From Brotonthovivens ammoniilytica (GTDB taxonomy: Bacteria; Bacillota; Clostridia; Lachnospirales; Lachnospiraceae): 64,000 bases of DNA. Below, piece after piece: positions 18,301 to 27,272 of this stretch. The notes below the pieces were generated by a model. The model made no database searches, was not told the DNA's origin, and was given only the letters and a program-made list of their open reading frames with translations. Position 1 is the stretch's first letter, and each line of letters begins with the position of its first letter. The DNA lies in the NCBI RefSeq assembly GCF_025566885.1, contig NZ_JAOQJQ010000007.1, positions 82,168 through 146,167 of the forward strand, read 5' to 3'. The position numbers and the translations under genes are program-made.

Positions 18301-18789
18301 CATTTTGAAATGTATAATGATGTCACCCGTCTGGAAAGTCATGTATATTTCTATGGACTGCGCAAAGGAGAAGAAACTTATCTGACACTGGGCGAAGGAA
18401 AAGAAGTCCTGATTAAATATCTTGAAGCAAGCGATCCGGATGTACACGGAATCCGCACTTTAAGCTTCCAGGTAAACGGTTCCATCCGTACGGTCCGGGT
18501 TCAGGATAAGAATCTTGAAATCAAAGCTGACCAGAAGCTGAAAGCGGATAAATCCAATCCATGCCACCTTGGCTCTTCCATTCCTGGAACAGTTGGAAAA
18601 GTCCTTGTAAAAGAAGGCGACAAAGTTACAGAGAATATGCCTTTGATGACAGTGGAAGCTATGAAGATGGAAACAACCGTTGTATCAAAAGTAAACGGCA
18701 GCGTAGATAAGATTTATGTTTCTGCCGGTGACAGCGTAAATCAGGATGATTTACTTGTATCCTTTATCATTGAGGAAGAGGCGGAATAA
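15319..18789 (+). CDS. pyc: Pyruvate carboxylase
   Basis: Biotin enzyme making oxaloacetate from pyruvate, bicarbonate and ATP; the anaplerotic entry to the reductive TCA branch and aspartate. The 1156 residues are the single-chain form. Domains are biotin carboxylase (about 5-460; VANRGEIAIRVFRA, the Gly-rich ATP loop KASNGGGGRGM, the EMNPRIQVEHTVSE signature), carboxyltransferase (about 535-800; DTTMRDAQQSLMATRMR), and the C-terminal biotinyl domain with AMKMETT, biotin Lys K1116. It is monocistronic, with its own promoter, a three-hairpin leader and a terminator. Confidence 0.98.
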   Translation: MKNTTIKPFKKVLVANRGEIAIRVFRALNELGITTVGIFSKEDRYALFRTKADEAYPLNPEKGPIDAYLDIDTIIKIALSANVDAIHPGYGFLSENPDFVDACEKNGIVFIGPSSDIMNAMGDKISSKQMAIDAEVPIIPGVDHAIKEYDEAAKIAAQVGFPIMLKASNGGGGRGMRIVNCMEDLGREFEEAKNESKKAFGDDKIFIEKYLRSPKHIEVQILGDNYGNVVHLFDRDCSVQRRHQKVVEYAPAFSVPEQTRQIIFDSAIRLAKKVGYRNAGTLEFLVDADNHPYFIEMNPRIQVEHTVSEMVTGIDLVQSQILIAEGYPLDSKEISISSQDSIHCNGYSIQTRVTTEDPSNNFLPDTGEITVYRSGSGNGIRLDGGNAYTGAVISPYYDSLLVKAISHDRTFEGAVRKSIRAMREMRIRGVKTNIPFLINVLNHSKFVNGQCYTTFIEETPELFQLERGQDRATKIIEFLGDKIVNSTTGPKGFYENRVLPKYDRTAPVYGARDEFLKLGAEGFMQKIKNDKKLYVTDTTMRDAQQSLMATRMRTKDLCGAAYATNAFMQNAFSVEAWGGATYDTAYRFLKESPWKRLTLLRERMPNTLIQMLLRASNAVGYSNYPDNVVKEFIRISAEHGIDVFRVFDSLNWVENMKMPIEESLKTGKIVEGTICYTGDITSPSETKYTLDYYVKKALELEALGCHAIAIKDMAGLLKPLAAKKLVTALKDELNVPLHLHTHDSTGNGVSSVLMAAEAGVDIVDLAIESMSSLTSQPSMNAVTEALRGTQRDTGLDFEQLDELSRYYGRIRKVYAAFESDMKAPNAEIYKYEIPGGQYSNLLAQVTSMGSADDFESIKSLYKDANDLLGNIVKVTPTSKAVGDLAIFMFKNNLTKENILTAGAGLSYPDSVVDYFKGMMGQPDGGFPAALQKIVLKDIEPLTERPGRLLPPEDLEAIKKHLIEKYHYEDKSEEVMQQKAISYALYPKVYEDYCDHFEMYNDVTRLESHVYFYGLRKGEETYLTLGEGKEVLIKYLEASDPDVHGIRTLSFQVNGSIRTVRVQDKNLEIKADQKLKADKSNPCHLGSSIPGTVGKVLVKEGDKVTENMPLMTVEAMKMETTVVSKVNGSVDKIYVSAGDSVNQDDLLVSFIIEEEAE

Positions 18790-18920
18790 ACCTACATTAC
18801 CGGAGATGTTTATAAACAATACTTTTTGATTCTGCGGGAAATATTTCCTGCAGAATCTGATACCAAAAACAATACAAACAAATCGTTAATCAAACAATTT
18901 CTTACATACCAAAAAAGCAA

Positions 18921-18964
18921 AAAGAAATTCCCTGTCAGCCACCCGGCCGGCAGGGAATTTCTTT
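18921..18964. terminator. Bidirectional terminator between pyc and the ABC permease gene
   Basis: AAAGAAATTCCCTG and CAGGGAATTTCTTT form a 14-bp stem with A/T tails, serving both convergent genes. A second inverted repeat (GATTCTGC...GCAGAATC) lies at about 18828-18857, closer to the pyc stop. Confidence 0.85.
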
Positions 18965-18975
18965 TCCTGTTATAC

Positions 18976-21672
18976 CTAAATATTTTCTGCCTTCAGCGCA
19001 TCTATCAGATTTTCCTTCTGAAGTCTTTTCACCGCAAACCTTGCTGTTAAAAACACAATCACAAATACAGATATAACCGCAATGAGTACGGATTTCCCTG
19101 GTATTACAAAATATGCGTCTACAGCCTGCAGCACCAGCACATACATACAAAGCGTCCCAAGAAATGCAATGGGGATTCCAAAGATCAGCGACCGGACACC
19201 GTATAAAATGCATTCATAGCGCAGCATATTCCGGATTCCTTTTTTGGTGATTCCTATACTGGCAAGCATTGCAAAATCCCGTTTTCTGAGAGCAATATTT
19301 GTGGACAGCGTATGAAAGACATTTGCCACGGCAATCAGCGAAATCATAATAATAAATCCATAAGAAAATACATTAATAATGATCAGAAGATTCTGATTCG
19401 TCTCATCATCCGCCACCCGGTCATAAATATTCAGATCTCCGGAAGGCAGGCCGGCGTTTGAGAGCACTTTTTTCATTTCTGCTGTCAGTGTCTCATGATT
19501 ATCGGTCTTAAAATAACAGGTAACACTGCCTCCTAACTCCCGGGGAGCTGCTGAATAAGGATAAATCATCAGCACCGTGCCTCTGTCTGTGGGAACCCCA
19601 AGAGGCGCTTCGCTGACAAGATCTCCAATCTGCACCTTCTCATACTCAGCCGGAATCTTCACCTCATTTAAAAGATTTCCCTGCTGATCATACTCTTCCT
19701 GTTCCCCTTCCCGCACATAATAATACATATACTGCCAGGTACCGTCCTCTCCAATCTCCATTCCGCCTCCCACATTATTGTATCCCTTCTTTTCCGGGAC
19801 CGCCTTTACCTTTAAAACAGAGGTGACATCCTGTTTAAAATATTCAAACTGATAGGTGATTCTGCTGTCATTTTCCCACAGTGTCTGCTTTCCGGTATTA
19901 TATACAACAGCAGGGGGATTGTCAGAGTTTAGATATTTTTTCGTTTCCAGTCCCTGCTCCTTTAAAAACGCCTCATATGCGGTATCCTCAAGATAAAACT
20001 TATATGCGGTAAATGCAAGACCTGAATCTTTAACATCATCCGTAAAACCTCCTGCTGCCTGCTGAAACTTAACCTGGCTTTCTGCCAGATCATCTGGCAG
20101 AATCACGATATCACAAATATCACTGCTGCTGTAAGCCATCTCCTTTGTTTCAGAAAGATTTGAAAGCACATTAAGCGTTTCCTGCTGATATTCCGGCATT
20201 TGATACCAGAGATCATAATTGGATGTTACCACACTTACACTTACTACCGACCTTAAATACATGGTAAAACTGCTGACAGATAAAAACAGAATAATACTCA
20301 AAGCCAGAGAAGCAATGGTCGTCCGGTATTTTTTTCTGCTTCTGATAAAATATTTTCTTCCAAGCATCCCTTCTAGTCCAAATACCTTTAAAAACAGCCG
20401 GGAGGTTTTCACACTTTTATTCTGATTCGTGATATCATTCTGCTGGCGGATGGCCTCAATGGCTGTTACTCTGGCTGCTCTTCTGGCAGGAATCCACACC
20501 GAAATAAATACTGTGCACAGGGTGATTCCTGCAGCAAGCAGTATTGAAATCAATGAAACGTGAAGTGTCACATCATAAGGAGACTCCAGCAGACTGTGAA
20601 ATTTATCTCCGATAAAATGAAAGGTGATTCCCATACCTGCCAGCCCCAGACAGATGCCCAGAGGGATTCCGGCAAGTGAAACAAATCCCGCCTCCCAGAA
20701 AACACTTTGTTTAATCTGCCTCTTTGTTGCGCCAATAGAAGACAGCAGGCCAAACTGTTTGGTCCGTTCGCTGACGGAAATAGAAAAAGCGCTGTAAATA
20801 AGGGAAATGGATCCTGTCAAAACTAAAATACCAAATATCACCGCAAAACCATATATAATAACAGACCAGTTAGAAAACTTGATTACCCCGGCAAACATCA
20901 AAAGATTCCAGTTTTGTTCCACAGAATAATCTGCCAGCTGATGCCGCTCAATATAGGCATCCATAAGTTTGCCCGGATTTTTAATATTCAGATACAAATC
21001 ATATCCATCTGTTTTAGAAACCAGCTGTTGGGAATAGGTTAATGCCGTATAGCCCGGTGCTGTATACCCTTCAAATTCCGGCCGTTCATAAATTCCAACT
21101 ACCTGATATGTTTTATTTCCGGTCTTTTCTAAGTTTTCTTTGCCGTCTCCATACCAGGCATCATCCTGAGTTAATTTTTCACCCAGGACAGATTTCCGGT
21201 CTCCCAGCTTTAGGGAAAGGGTATCTCCATTTTTATATACAACATTCCCATTATAGTTTAAATGCTCCGGAATCAGAATTTCTCCATCATTTTCCGGCAT
21301 CCGTCCGGACACCAGATGCACCGGCATAATATCAAAAAACGTCTGGTCTGCCGCCGCAACATACAAATACGGTTTATATTCATTCTCACTGTCAATAAAA
21401 GCATATCCAACATAACGGGCCGCTGCTGCATATACCGTTTCATCATCCTGCTTACATTCCTCTAGTACATCACTCCCCGCATTGGGCACATGCAGATAAT
21501 AATTGCCATCCCTGTATATATAGGTCTTTTCCATATAAGAAAACAGGCTTGTACAAAAGGATACCAGAGCCGTAAACAAAGCCGCCGACAGCAAAACTCC
21601 CACAATCGTTACTCCGGTCCGCATACGGTTTTCTTTCATGGTTTTAAAGGTTACTTTCTGAAAAACATTCAT
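18976..21672 (-). CDS. FtsX-type ABC transporter permease
   Basis: Large membrane subunit (898 residues) of a MacB/BceB-like ABC system. There is one N-terminal helix, an extracytoplasmic domain (about 40-270), a first FtsX core (about 270-410 with ERTKQFGLLSSIGATKRQI), a second helix near 450 and outer domain, and a second FtsX core (about 770-890 with LRKRDFAMLASIGITKKGI). The ATG overlaps the stop of the ATPase gene (ATGA). A two-component system is directly upstream. Such modules usually handle peptide antibiotics or lipoprotein release; the substrate is not known here. Confidence 0.93.
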   Translation of the reverse strand: MNVFQKVTFKTMKENRMRTGVTIVGVLLSAALFTALVSFCTSLFSYMEKTYIYRDGNYYLHVPNAGSDVLEECKQDDETVYAAAARYVGYAFIDSENEYKPYLYVAAADQTFFDIMPVHLVSGRMPENDGEILIPEHLNYNGNVVYKNGDTLSLKLGDRKSVLGEKLTQDDAWYGDGKENLEKTGNKTYQVVGIYERPEFEGYTAPGYTALTYSQQLVSKTDGYDLYLNIKNPGKLMDAYIERHQLADYSVEQNWNLLMFAGVIKFSNWSVIIYGFAVIFGILVLTGSISLIYSAFSISVSERTKQFGLLSSIGATKRQIKQSVFWEAGFVSLAGIPLGICLGLAGMGITFHFIGDKFHSLLESPYDVTLHVSLISILLAAGITLCTVFISVWIPARRAARVTAIEAIRQQNDITNQNKSVKTSRLFLKVFGLEGMLGRKYFIRSRKKYRTTIASLALSIILFLSVSSFTMYLRSVVSVSVVTSNYDLWYQMPEYQQETLNVLSNLSETKEMAYSSSDICDIVILPDDLAESQVKFQQAAGGFTDDVKDSGLAFTAYKFYLEDTAYEAFLKEQGLETKKYLNSDNPPAVVYNTGKQTLWENDSRITYQFEYFKQDVTSVLKVKAVPEKKGYNNVGGGMEIGEDGTWQYMYYYVREGEQEEYDQQGNLLNEVKIPAEYEKVQIGDLVSEAPLGVPTDRGTVLMIYPYSAAPRELGGSVTCYFKTDNHETLTAEMKKVLSNAGLPSGDLNIYDRVADDETNQNLLIIINVFSYGFIIMISLIAVANVFHTLSTNIALRKRDFAMLASIGITKKGIRNMLRYECILYGVRSLIFGIPIAFLGTLCMYVLVLQAVDAYFVIPGKSVLIAVISVFVIVFLTARFAVKRLQKENLIDALKAENI

Positions 21673-22352
21673 CTGCCCATCACCTCATCCCGGGTAATTT
21701 TCCCATCTTCAATTGCAATCATGCGGTCTGCCTGAAGGGCAATATTTTCATCGTGGGTGATCATGATAAGCGTCTGCTGATATTTTACATTTGACAGCTT
21801 CAGCAGTTCTACAATTTCCTGGCTATTGCGGGAATCCAGATTTCCGGTAGGCTCATCTGCCAGAACAACCGCCGGGGCATTCATCAGCGCTCTCCCGATA
21901 GATACTCTCTGCTGCTGACCTCCGGAAAGCTGGTTTGGAAGATGATTCTCTCTGCCTTTCAGTCCCAGAATATCTGTTAGCTCCCCAAGGCGCTCCTGAT
22001 TAATATCTCTTCCGTCCATCAGCACCGGCAGCGTCATATTTTCCATTACATTTAAAACCGGAATCAGATTATAAAACTGATAAATCAGCCCCACTTCCCT
22101 GCGCCTGAAAACCGCCAGCTGCTCATCTGTCCCCCCATAAATATCCTGACCATTCATAAAAACTTTTCCGGATGTGGGCTTATCTACACCTCCCAGAATA
22201 TGAAGCAGCGTAGACTTTCCGGAGCCCGACGGGCCTATAATAGAGATAAATTCTCCTTTGTTTACAGAAAAAGAAATACCGTCCAGCGCCTTTACTGTAT
22301 TGGTTCCCTCTCCATAATATTTCTTAAGATTTTCAACTCTGAGAATTTCCAT
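21669..22352 (-). CDS. ABC transporter ATP-binding protein (MacB/LolD-like)
   Basis: 227-residue ATPase partner of the FtsX-type permease. Walker A is GPSGSGKS at 40-47, the Q-loop is YQFYNLIP, the signature LSGGQQQR at 142-149 and Walker B VVLADEPTGNLD. These are the hallmarks of the MacB/BceA group. The ATG has an AAGGAGAAG site. It overlaps the permease gene by 4 nt. The 172-bp region upstream holds likely response-regulator sites. Confidence 0.95.
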   Translation of the reverse strand: MEILRVENLKKYYGEGTNTVKALDGISFSVNKGEFISIIGPSGSGKSTLLHILGGVDKPTSGKVFMNGQDIYGGTDEQLAVFRRREVGLIYQFYNLIPVLNVMENMTLPVLMDGRDINQERLGELTDILGLKGRENHLPNQLSGGQQQRVSIGRALMNAPAVVLADEPTGNLDSRNSQEIVELLKLSNVKYQQTLIMITHDENIALQADRMIAIEDGKITRDEVMGR

Positions 22353-22401
22353 GAAAACTCTTCTCCTTTTTCTTTTCTGCTCTCAGCATAACAGGCTCAA
22401 A

Positions 22402-22438
22402 TGACGTCCCGATGACTTTTAAGTGACAGAATTGTCAC
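22402..22438 (-). promoter_or_regulatory. Candidate response-regulator binding site upstream of the ABC operon
   Basis: The tetramer GTCA (minus strand; TGAC on plus) occurs at 22402, 22413 and 22424, exactly 11 bp apart, and the last is part of the palindrome GTGACA-GAAT-TGTCAC (22423-22438). Direct repeats at 11-bp spacing are typical of OmpR-family regulators, and the gene for one is next door. Confidence 0.5.
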
Positions 22439-22524
22439 ATATCATATCCATCAAAAAACAGCGCCCCATCCCTGCCCCGGGCCTTACACTCCACAGTTCT
22501 TATTATGAAATCTTCTGGAACTTT

Positions 22525-23526
22525 TTATATCACACTCTTATAAAATTTAATGGTAAACAAAGCCCCTTTGTCTTTTTGATTTTCCGCTTTAATAATTCCG
22601 TCCTGACGTACAATAATCATCCTGGCCAGCGCCAGACCAATCCCAATACTCTGGCTGCCAGCATTTTTTCCCTTATAGAACCGTTCAAACAGATGCGGCA
22701 GATCCTCTGTATCAAATCCTTCTCCGGTATCCGAAATCAATATCTCTGAATACAGTGCATTCTCTCTGGCAGTTACACTGATTTTACCTCCTGCAGGCAC
22801 ATGCTCCGTACAGTTTTTCAGAATATTTCCCACAGCTTCTGCAGTCCACATAAAATCTCCGCAGAAATTGCCTGACAAATTCAGCAAAAGCTCCTGTTCT
22901 CTTAATTCCATGGAAATCAAAAGGGGTTCGGCTGCTTTTTCTATTAATCGTTTTAGAGAAATTTCCTGCTTTTCAAGCTCCACGGTTCCGGCATCTAACC
23001 TTGCTGCTTTTAATAAAGCTGAAATCTGCCACTCAATCCGCTCAAGAAGCTGACTCATCTCCATAAGCTTTACCCGCCGGTCTTCTTTTGTAAGCTCCTG
23101 ACTGCGCATAGAAACTGTCAACAGGTTCAGCGCAGTCAGAGGCGTCCGAATCTGGTGGGATATATCGGCAATGGAATCTGCCAGCAGAATTTTATCTTTT
23201 TTCAGCTGCTCTGCCTGCTCCCGCAGCCTGACAGTAAGCTTTACTACTTCGTTTCTTAAAAGACTTAATTCCCCCTCCTGATAGTCTGAAAAACATATCT
23301 GTTCCTCTCCGTGGAGCACAGCGTCCACACGGGAGACAAACGCTTCCATATGCCGATAACGCTTTTTCATTTCCATAAGATATAATACGATAAACACGGC
23401 ACCCAGAATGCAGATTAAAAAGCCCGATTCTCTGCAAAGCAAAAACCCCAGGACAGCAGCACCTGATGATAAAACACAATATAAAATCAGATGATTTCTC
23501 ACCTGCGCATTCCTTAGCAATTTCAT
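22525..23526 (-). CDS. Sensor histidine kinase
   Basis: 333 residues. Two membrane helices lie close together (about 12-30 and 36-52) with almost no outer loop, so it is an intramembrane-sensing type. A linker follows, then the dimerisation/phosphoacceptor domain with H124 in ADISHQIRTPLTAL and the ATPase domain (N-box NILKNCTEH, DTGEGF, GIGLALARMI). It is 3 nt downstream of the response regulator gene. Kinases of this shape next to MacB/Bce-type ABC genes commonly sense flux through the transporter. Confidence 0.94.
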   Translation of the reverse strand: MKLLRNAQVRNHLILYCVLSSGAAVLGFLLCRESGFLICILGAVFIVLYLMEMKKRYRHMEAFVSRVDAVLHGEEQICFSDYQEGELSLLRNEVVKLTVRLREQAEQLKKDKILLADSIADISHQIRTPLTALNLLTVSMRSQELTKEDRRVKLMEMSQLLERIEWQISALLKAARLDAGTVELEKQEISLKRLIEKAAEPLLISMELREQELLLNLSGNFCGDFMWTAEAVGNILKNCTEHVPAGGKISVTARENALYSEILISDTGEGFDTEDLPHLFERFYKGKNAGSQSIGIGLALARMIIVRQDGIIKAENQKDKGALFTIKFYKSVI

Positions 23527-23529
23527 GTC

Positions 23530-24201
23530 CTATTCTCCTATTCTATATCCCAGCCCGCGTACAGTTTTTATCATTTCAGGATTCTGAGGATCATCTTCCA
23601 CCTTTTCCCTGAGCCTTTTAATATAAACCGTCAATGTATTATCATTTACAAACTCCCCGGATACATCCCAGATCTCCTCTAAGATTCTGCTTCTGCTCAA
23701 AATCATCCCCTGATTTCCGGCAAACAACAGCAGCAGACGGTACTCTAACGCAGACAGGCTGATTTCTCTGCCATTTTTTAACACACTTCCCTTTTCCGGA
23801 TCAATCCGAAGAGCCCCCATACAGATCACGCTTCTTTTTTTTCCAGTACGCCTAAGCACGCTGCGGATTCTAGATACCAGTTCTCTTGGCCGAAACGGCT
23901 TTGAAATATAATCGTCCGCCCCCAAATCCAGCCCCGTTACTACACTATATTCATCATCAGATGCGGTGAGAAAAATCACTGGCAGATCCATCTCTTTTTT
24001 TATTGCAGAGCAGACAGAAAAACCATTGCCGTCCTGCAGGGATACATCCAGAAGGGCCAGATCATATTCTCTTTCTTTTAATCTGTCAAGAGCTTCTTTC
24101 TGGCCGCAGGCTGTAAAAAGTTCAAATCCCTCTTCCTTTAAAAACTCTGTGAGAGATTTTATAATCCATTTATCATCTTCTACCAGCAGTATTCGCGTCA
24201 T
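23530..24201 (-). CDS. OmpR-family response regulator
   Basis: DNA-binding regulator, 223 residues from the ATG at 24201 (GGGGAG site; the frame extends 8 codons upstream). The receiver domain has acidic residues E8-D9-D10, phosphoacceptor D52 in LLDVSLQDGNG and K in SKPFRPREL. The C-terminal winged helix (about 125-222) ends TVRGLGYRIGE. It leads the regulator-kinase-ATPase-permease set, all read leftwards. Confidence 0.96.
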   Translation of the reverse strand: MTRILLVEDDKWIIKSLTEFLKEEGFELFTACGQKEALDRLKEREYDLALLDVSLQDGNGFSVCSAIKKEMDLPVIFLTASDDEYSVVTGLDLGADDYISKPFRPRELVSRIRSVLRRTGKKRSVICMGALRIDPEKGSVLKNGREISLSALEYRLLLLFAGNQGMILSRSRILEEIWDVSGEFVNDNTLTVYIKRLREKVEDDPQNPEMIKTVRGLGYRIGE

Positions 24202-24247
24202 AATTCTCCCCTTTTCATCATCCATTTTTATTCAGTATAACGAAAAT

Positions 24248-24273
24248 GGCTGCAGAATTCAAATTCTGCAGCC
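24248..24273 (-). terminator. Intrinsic terminator of the AICAR transformylase gene
   Basis: GGCTGCAGAATT, a 2-nt spacer, AATTCTGCAGCC, then ATTTTC on the minus strand: a 12-bp perfect stem 23 nt after the stop. Confidence 0.75.
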
Positions 24274-24296
24274 ACACACTGTTTCTCTGATTGTTT

Positions 24297-25472
24297 TTAA
24301 TGATGGAACAGACGGATGCCTGTAAAGCACATTGCCATTCCATATTTATTGCAGGTATCAATTACATGATCATCGCGAATTGACCCGCCCGGTTCCGCAA
24401 CATATTTAACGCCGCTTTTATATGCCCGCTCTATATTATCTCCAAAGGGGAAAAATGCATCAGATCCCAGAGCAACATCTGTATTTTTCGCCAGCCACGC
24501 CTTTTTCTCTTCCGGTGTAAATACCGGCGGTTTCACCTTAAAGATTGTCTCCCAGACGCCGTCGGCCAGCACATCCATATACTCCTCACCCATATACACA
24601 TCAATGGCATTGTCTCTGTCTGCCCGTTTAATGCCGGCCACAAACTGAAGGCCCATAACCTGGGGAGACTGGCGCAAAAACCAGTTATCTGCTTTCTGTC
24701 CTGCAAGACGGGTACAGTGAATCCTGGACTGCTGTCCTGCTCCGATTCCAATAGCCTGTCCGCCTTTCGCATAGCATACAGAATTAGACTGTGTATACTT
24801 CAGAGTAATCAAAGCAATCAATAAATCAATCTGGGCAAGTTCCGGAATCTCTTTATTTTCCGTTACAATATTTTTTAGCATATCTTTGTCTATTTTCAGT
24901 TCATTCCGGCCCTGCTCAAAGGTAATTCCAAATACCTCTTTATGCTCCACCGGATTTGGAACATATTCCGGATCTATTTCAATGACATTATATTTTCCGC
25001 CTTTTTTTCCTTTCAGAATCTCTAACGCTTCTGGTTCATATCCGGGCGCAATGACTCCGTCTGATACCTCACGCTTAATAATCTTTGCAGTAGATACATC
25101 GCACACATCTGATAAAGAAATAAAATCTCCAAAGGAAGACATACGGTCCGCACCTCTGGCTCTTGCATAGGCGCAGGCAAGGGGAGATAATTCTCCTAAA
25201 TCATCCACCCAGTATATTTTACTTTCTGTATCAGTCAAAGGAAGTCCTACTGCTGCCCCTGCCGGGGAAACATGTTTAAAGGATGTGGCTGCGGGAAGGC
25301 CTGTTGCCATTTTTAATTCCCGCACCAGCTGCCAGCCATTAAAAGCGTCCAGAAAATTAATATATCCTGGTTTACCGCACAGCACTTTTATTGGAAGCTC
25401 TCCTTCTTCTATATAAATTCTGGATGGTTTCTGGTTTGGATTACATCCGTATTTCAATTCTAATTCATTCAT
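24297..25472 (-). CDS. AICAR transformylase (stand-alone PurH formyltransferase domain)
   Basis: Transfers a formyl group from 10-formyl-THF to AICAR, the penultimate step of IMP synthesis. The 391 residues match only the C-terminal formyltransferase part of bifunctional PurH; the cyclohydrolase domain is absent. The catalytic Lys-His pair is K66-H67 in TSFKHVSPAGAAVG, and the C-terminus PGGSIRDDHVIDTCNKYGM is characteristic. The gene 12 nt upstream supplies the missing cyclohydrolase. ATG preceded by AGGGGG. Confidence 0.93.
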   Translation of the reverse strand: MNELELKYGCNPNQKPSRIYIEEGELPIKVLCGKPGYINFLDAFNGWQLVRELKMATGLPAATSFKHVSPAGAAVGLPLTDTESKIYWVDDLGELSPLACAYARARGADRMSSFGDFISLSDVCDVSTAKIIKREVSDGVIAPGYEPEALEILKGKKGGKYNVIEIDPEYVPNPVEHKEVFGITFEQGRNELKIDKDMLKNIVTENKEIPELAQIDLLIALITLKYTQSNSVCYAKGGQAIGIGAGQQSRIHCTRLAGQKADNWFLRQSPQVMGLQFVAGIKRADRDNAIDVYMGEEYMDVLADGVWETIFKVKPPVFTPEEKKAWLAKNTDVALGSDAFFPFGDNIERAYKSGVKYVAEPGGSIRDDHVIDTCNKYGMAMCFTGIRLFHH

Positions 25473-25484
25473 CTGTATGCCCCC

Positions 25485-26198
25485 TTATTGATTCTTATTT
25501 ACGATTCGTGTCTCATAAGAGCCATCTTCGATATTAATGTACCGCACAAATAAAGAAACCTTATTCTCTTCATTTAAACTGTTCCAGAGCAGGTCAGTAT
25601 AAGCATCAATATCATTCAGAACATCCACAAGCTCTGGTTCTCCCTCAAAGCTTGGAAGCGGACTGCCGTCTCCCATGTATGTGTGAATAAAATGGGCCTC
25701 CCCGGCTGCCGGATTTTCATATGCAAATGTATAACGGTTACAAGAGGCCGGATCCCCGTGGTTACTCTTTAAAATAGACATGGCATAGCTGTATTTTCCA
25801 TCCTCCACATGCATAATACCAGAAATCCGCGGAGTGTAATTTGGTGCGTCCGGTTCAAAAGTTCTCCCCCGCAGTGACTGTTCAAAGGTCATTTGTTTGT
25901 CCATCAGTTCATAGATCGTATCTGTCTGATCTCCGTTAGTTACAATTGTTTTATTTCCAAGTACACGAACAGGAGCATAAATAATAAGACTGGGATCTTC
26001 AAGCTTTGAAGGATCAAATGCCTCCGTACGGATTCCGTCTTTTTCCTCCACAAATATACGATTTCTGCTGTTTGCGCTTCTTCCCATAATAAAGTAAGCT
26101 GTCACAGCCTTTGTTCCATCTTCTGTTTTTCCAATGATAATTCCACGTCCCGGATAATCGTTTTCTTTCAAACGTTTCTCAATTGATAACTTTTCCAT
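25485..26198 (-). CDS. IMP cyclohydrolase (PurO-like)
   Basis: Expected to close the purine ring from FAICAR to IMP. The 237 residues resemble the PurO-type cyclohydrolase first known from archaea, not the MGS-like domain of PurH. The segments NDYPGRGIIIGKTEDG, AYFIMGRSANSRNR and PNYTPRISGI fit that family. The start is the ATG at 26198 with AAGGAGG nine bases upstream; the frame extends 14 codons further. It is cotranscribed with the stand-alone AICAR transformylase, which makes the assignment coherent. Confidence 0.85.
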   Translation of the reverse strand: MEKLSIEKRLKENDYPGRGIIIGKTEDGTKAVTAYFIMGRSANSRNRIFVEEKDGIRTEAFDPSKLEDPSLIIYAPVRVLGNKTIVTNGDQTDTIYELMDKQMTFEQSLRGRTFEPDAPNYTPRISGIMHVEDGKYSYAMSILKSNHGDPASCNRYTFAYENPAAGEAHFIHTYMGDGSPLPSFEGEPELVDVLNDIDAYTDLLWNSLNEENKVSLFVRYINIEDGSYETRIVNKNQ

Positions 26199-26781
26199 AC
26201 GGAAAATCCTCCTTATTAAGTATGACCAGTTCTTCTGCAAAAAGATCCCACATTCAGGACCCTCCGCCTGCAGCCAGGGGCCGCCATAACATCATCCCTC
26301 TTTAAAGCTATGAGGCACTGCCTGTCAGGACAGATAACTTTCTATTAAAGTTTAACATGAGGCCGGCCTTTTTACAACGAAGGTCCGTTTTTGATGGTAT
26401 TAAATTATTTACTGGAATTTATAAGTACAATTAATATGTTTCAGTTGTAAAATAATTTATACTTTTAAATCTGTTGTCTGAAACAAATTTTGGCCAATTC
26501 TTATTTTTGGTTCCAAAGATCTTCTTATCATAACATGTTTTTTATCACACCGCTGTGTTTCCCGCCTGCTTGGGACGCCTGTTCCATATGCAGATCTGAT
26601 ATCTTATGTTACAGTAATAAAACCATGATCCCGCAAAGAAAGGATCATACATATTCCATGCCGTGCCCATTCCTTTTGAACGCATAAATATTTTTAAATT
26701 GCCGGGAGCGGATTTCGCTGTTGGCGCGTCATATATATTGAAGTCTTTCACAGCAAAAGATAAAGTTAGGCAGGAAATACA
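26199..26781. other. Intergenic region, no gene seen
   Basis: 583 bp between the divergent purO-like and sigma factor genes. The part next to purO (about 26240-26330) is GC-rich and could fold as a leader, but it matched neither the purine nor the ZTP riboswitch pattern by eye. The rest is AT-rich with one hairpin (ATGATCC/GGATCAT, 26625-26648). Short open frames here have no family look. Confidence 0.5.
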
Positions 26782-27258
26782 ATGGATAAAATTACAAATG
26801 ATGAGTTTGCAGATTACGCTTCAGCATATCAGACCGGCTTATACCACCTGGCATATGCAATCTTAAACAATGAAGCCGATGCACAGGATGCGGTCAGTGA
26901 AGCACTTACCAAAGCTTTTGAGCACAGAAATGATTTAAGAGACAGAACAAAATTCCGCCCTTGGATTATGAAAATTGTAATGTCTGTAGCAAAAACGATG
27001 TTAAGGAAAAGAAAGCGTTCCATTTTGACTGAAGATATTGATCTCCTTCAGTCTGGATCTGTCACAGAAACCAAATACAGCGATCTGCTGGATATGGTTA
27101 TGACTCTGGAACCCAAGTTCAGAATCGTTGTGATTCTATACTATTACGAATCATTTTCTACTGTGGAAATCAGCGAAATCATGAAAATTCCGGAAGGAAC
27201 CGTACGCTCCCGGCTGACACGGGCCAGGGAAAAGTTAAGGCATATGATTGAGTTATAG
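26782..27258 (+). CDS. ECF-type RNA polymerase sigma factor
   Basis: 158 residues with sigma region 2 (about 10-75; YHLAYAILNNEADAQDAVSE) and region 4 (about 105-155; YYYESFSTVEISEIMKIPEG, TVRSRLTRARE). AGGAAA lies before the ATG. There is no anti-sigma gene in the same operon: a terminator follows at once and the next gene is convergent. Its signal and target promoters are unknown. Confidence 0.93.
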   Translation: MDKITNDEFADYASAYQTGLYHLAYAILNNEADAQDAVSEALTKAFEHRNDLRDRTKFRPWIMKIVMSVAKTMLRKRKRSILTEDIDLLQSGSVTETKYSDLLDMVMTLEPKFRIVVILYYYESFSTVEISEIMKIPEGTVRSRLTRAREKLRHMIEL

Positions 27259-27272
27259 TTTTGATGCCAGCC

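Noticed and set aside
18935..19213. Minus-strand frame overlapping the 3' end of the ABC permease gene
   Set aside because: It lies in another frame of a clearly coding gene and runs through the terminator.
26199..26400. Possible purine or ZTP riboswitch upstream of the purO-like gene
   Set aside because: The GC-rich leader is suggestive, but neither the purine-riboswitch core nor the conserved ZTP elements could be matched on the minus strand by eye.
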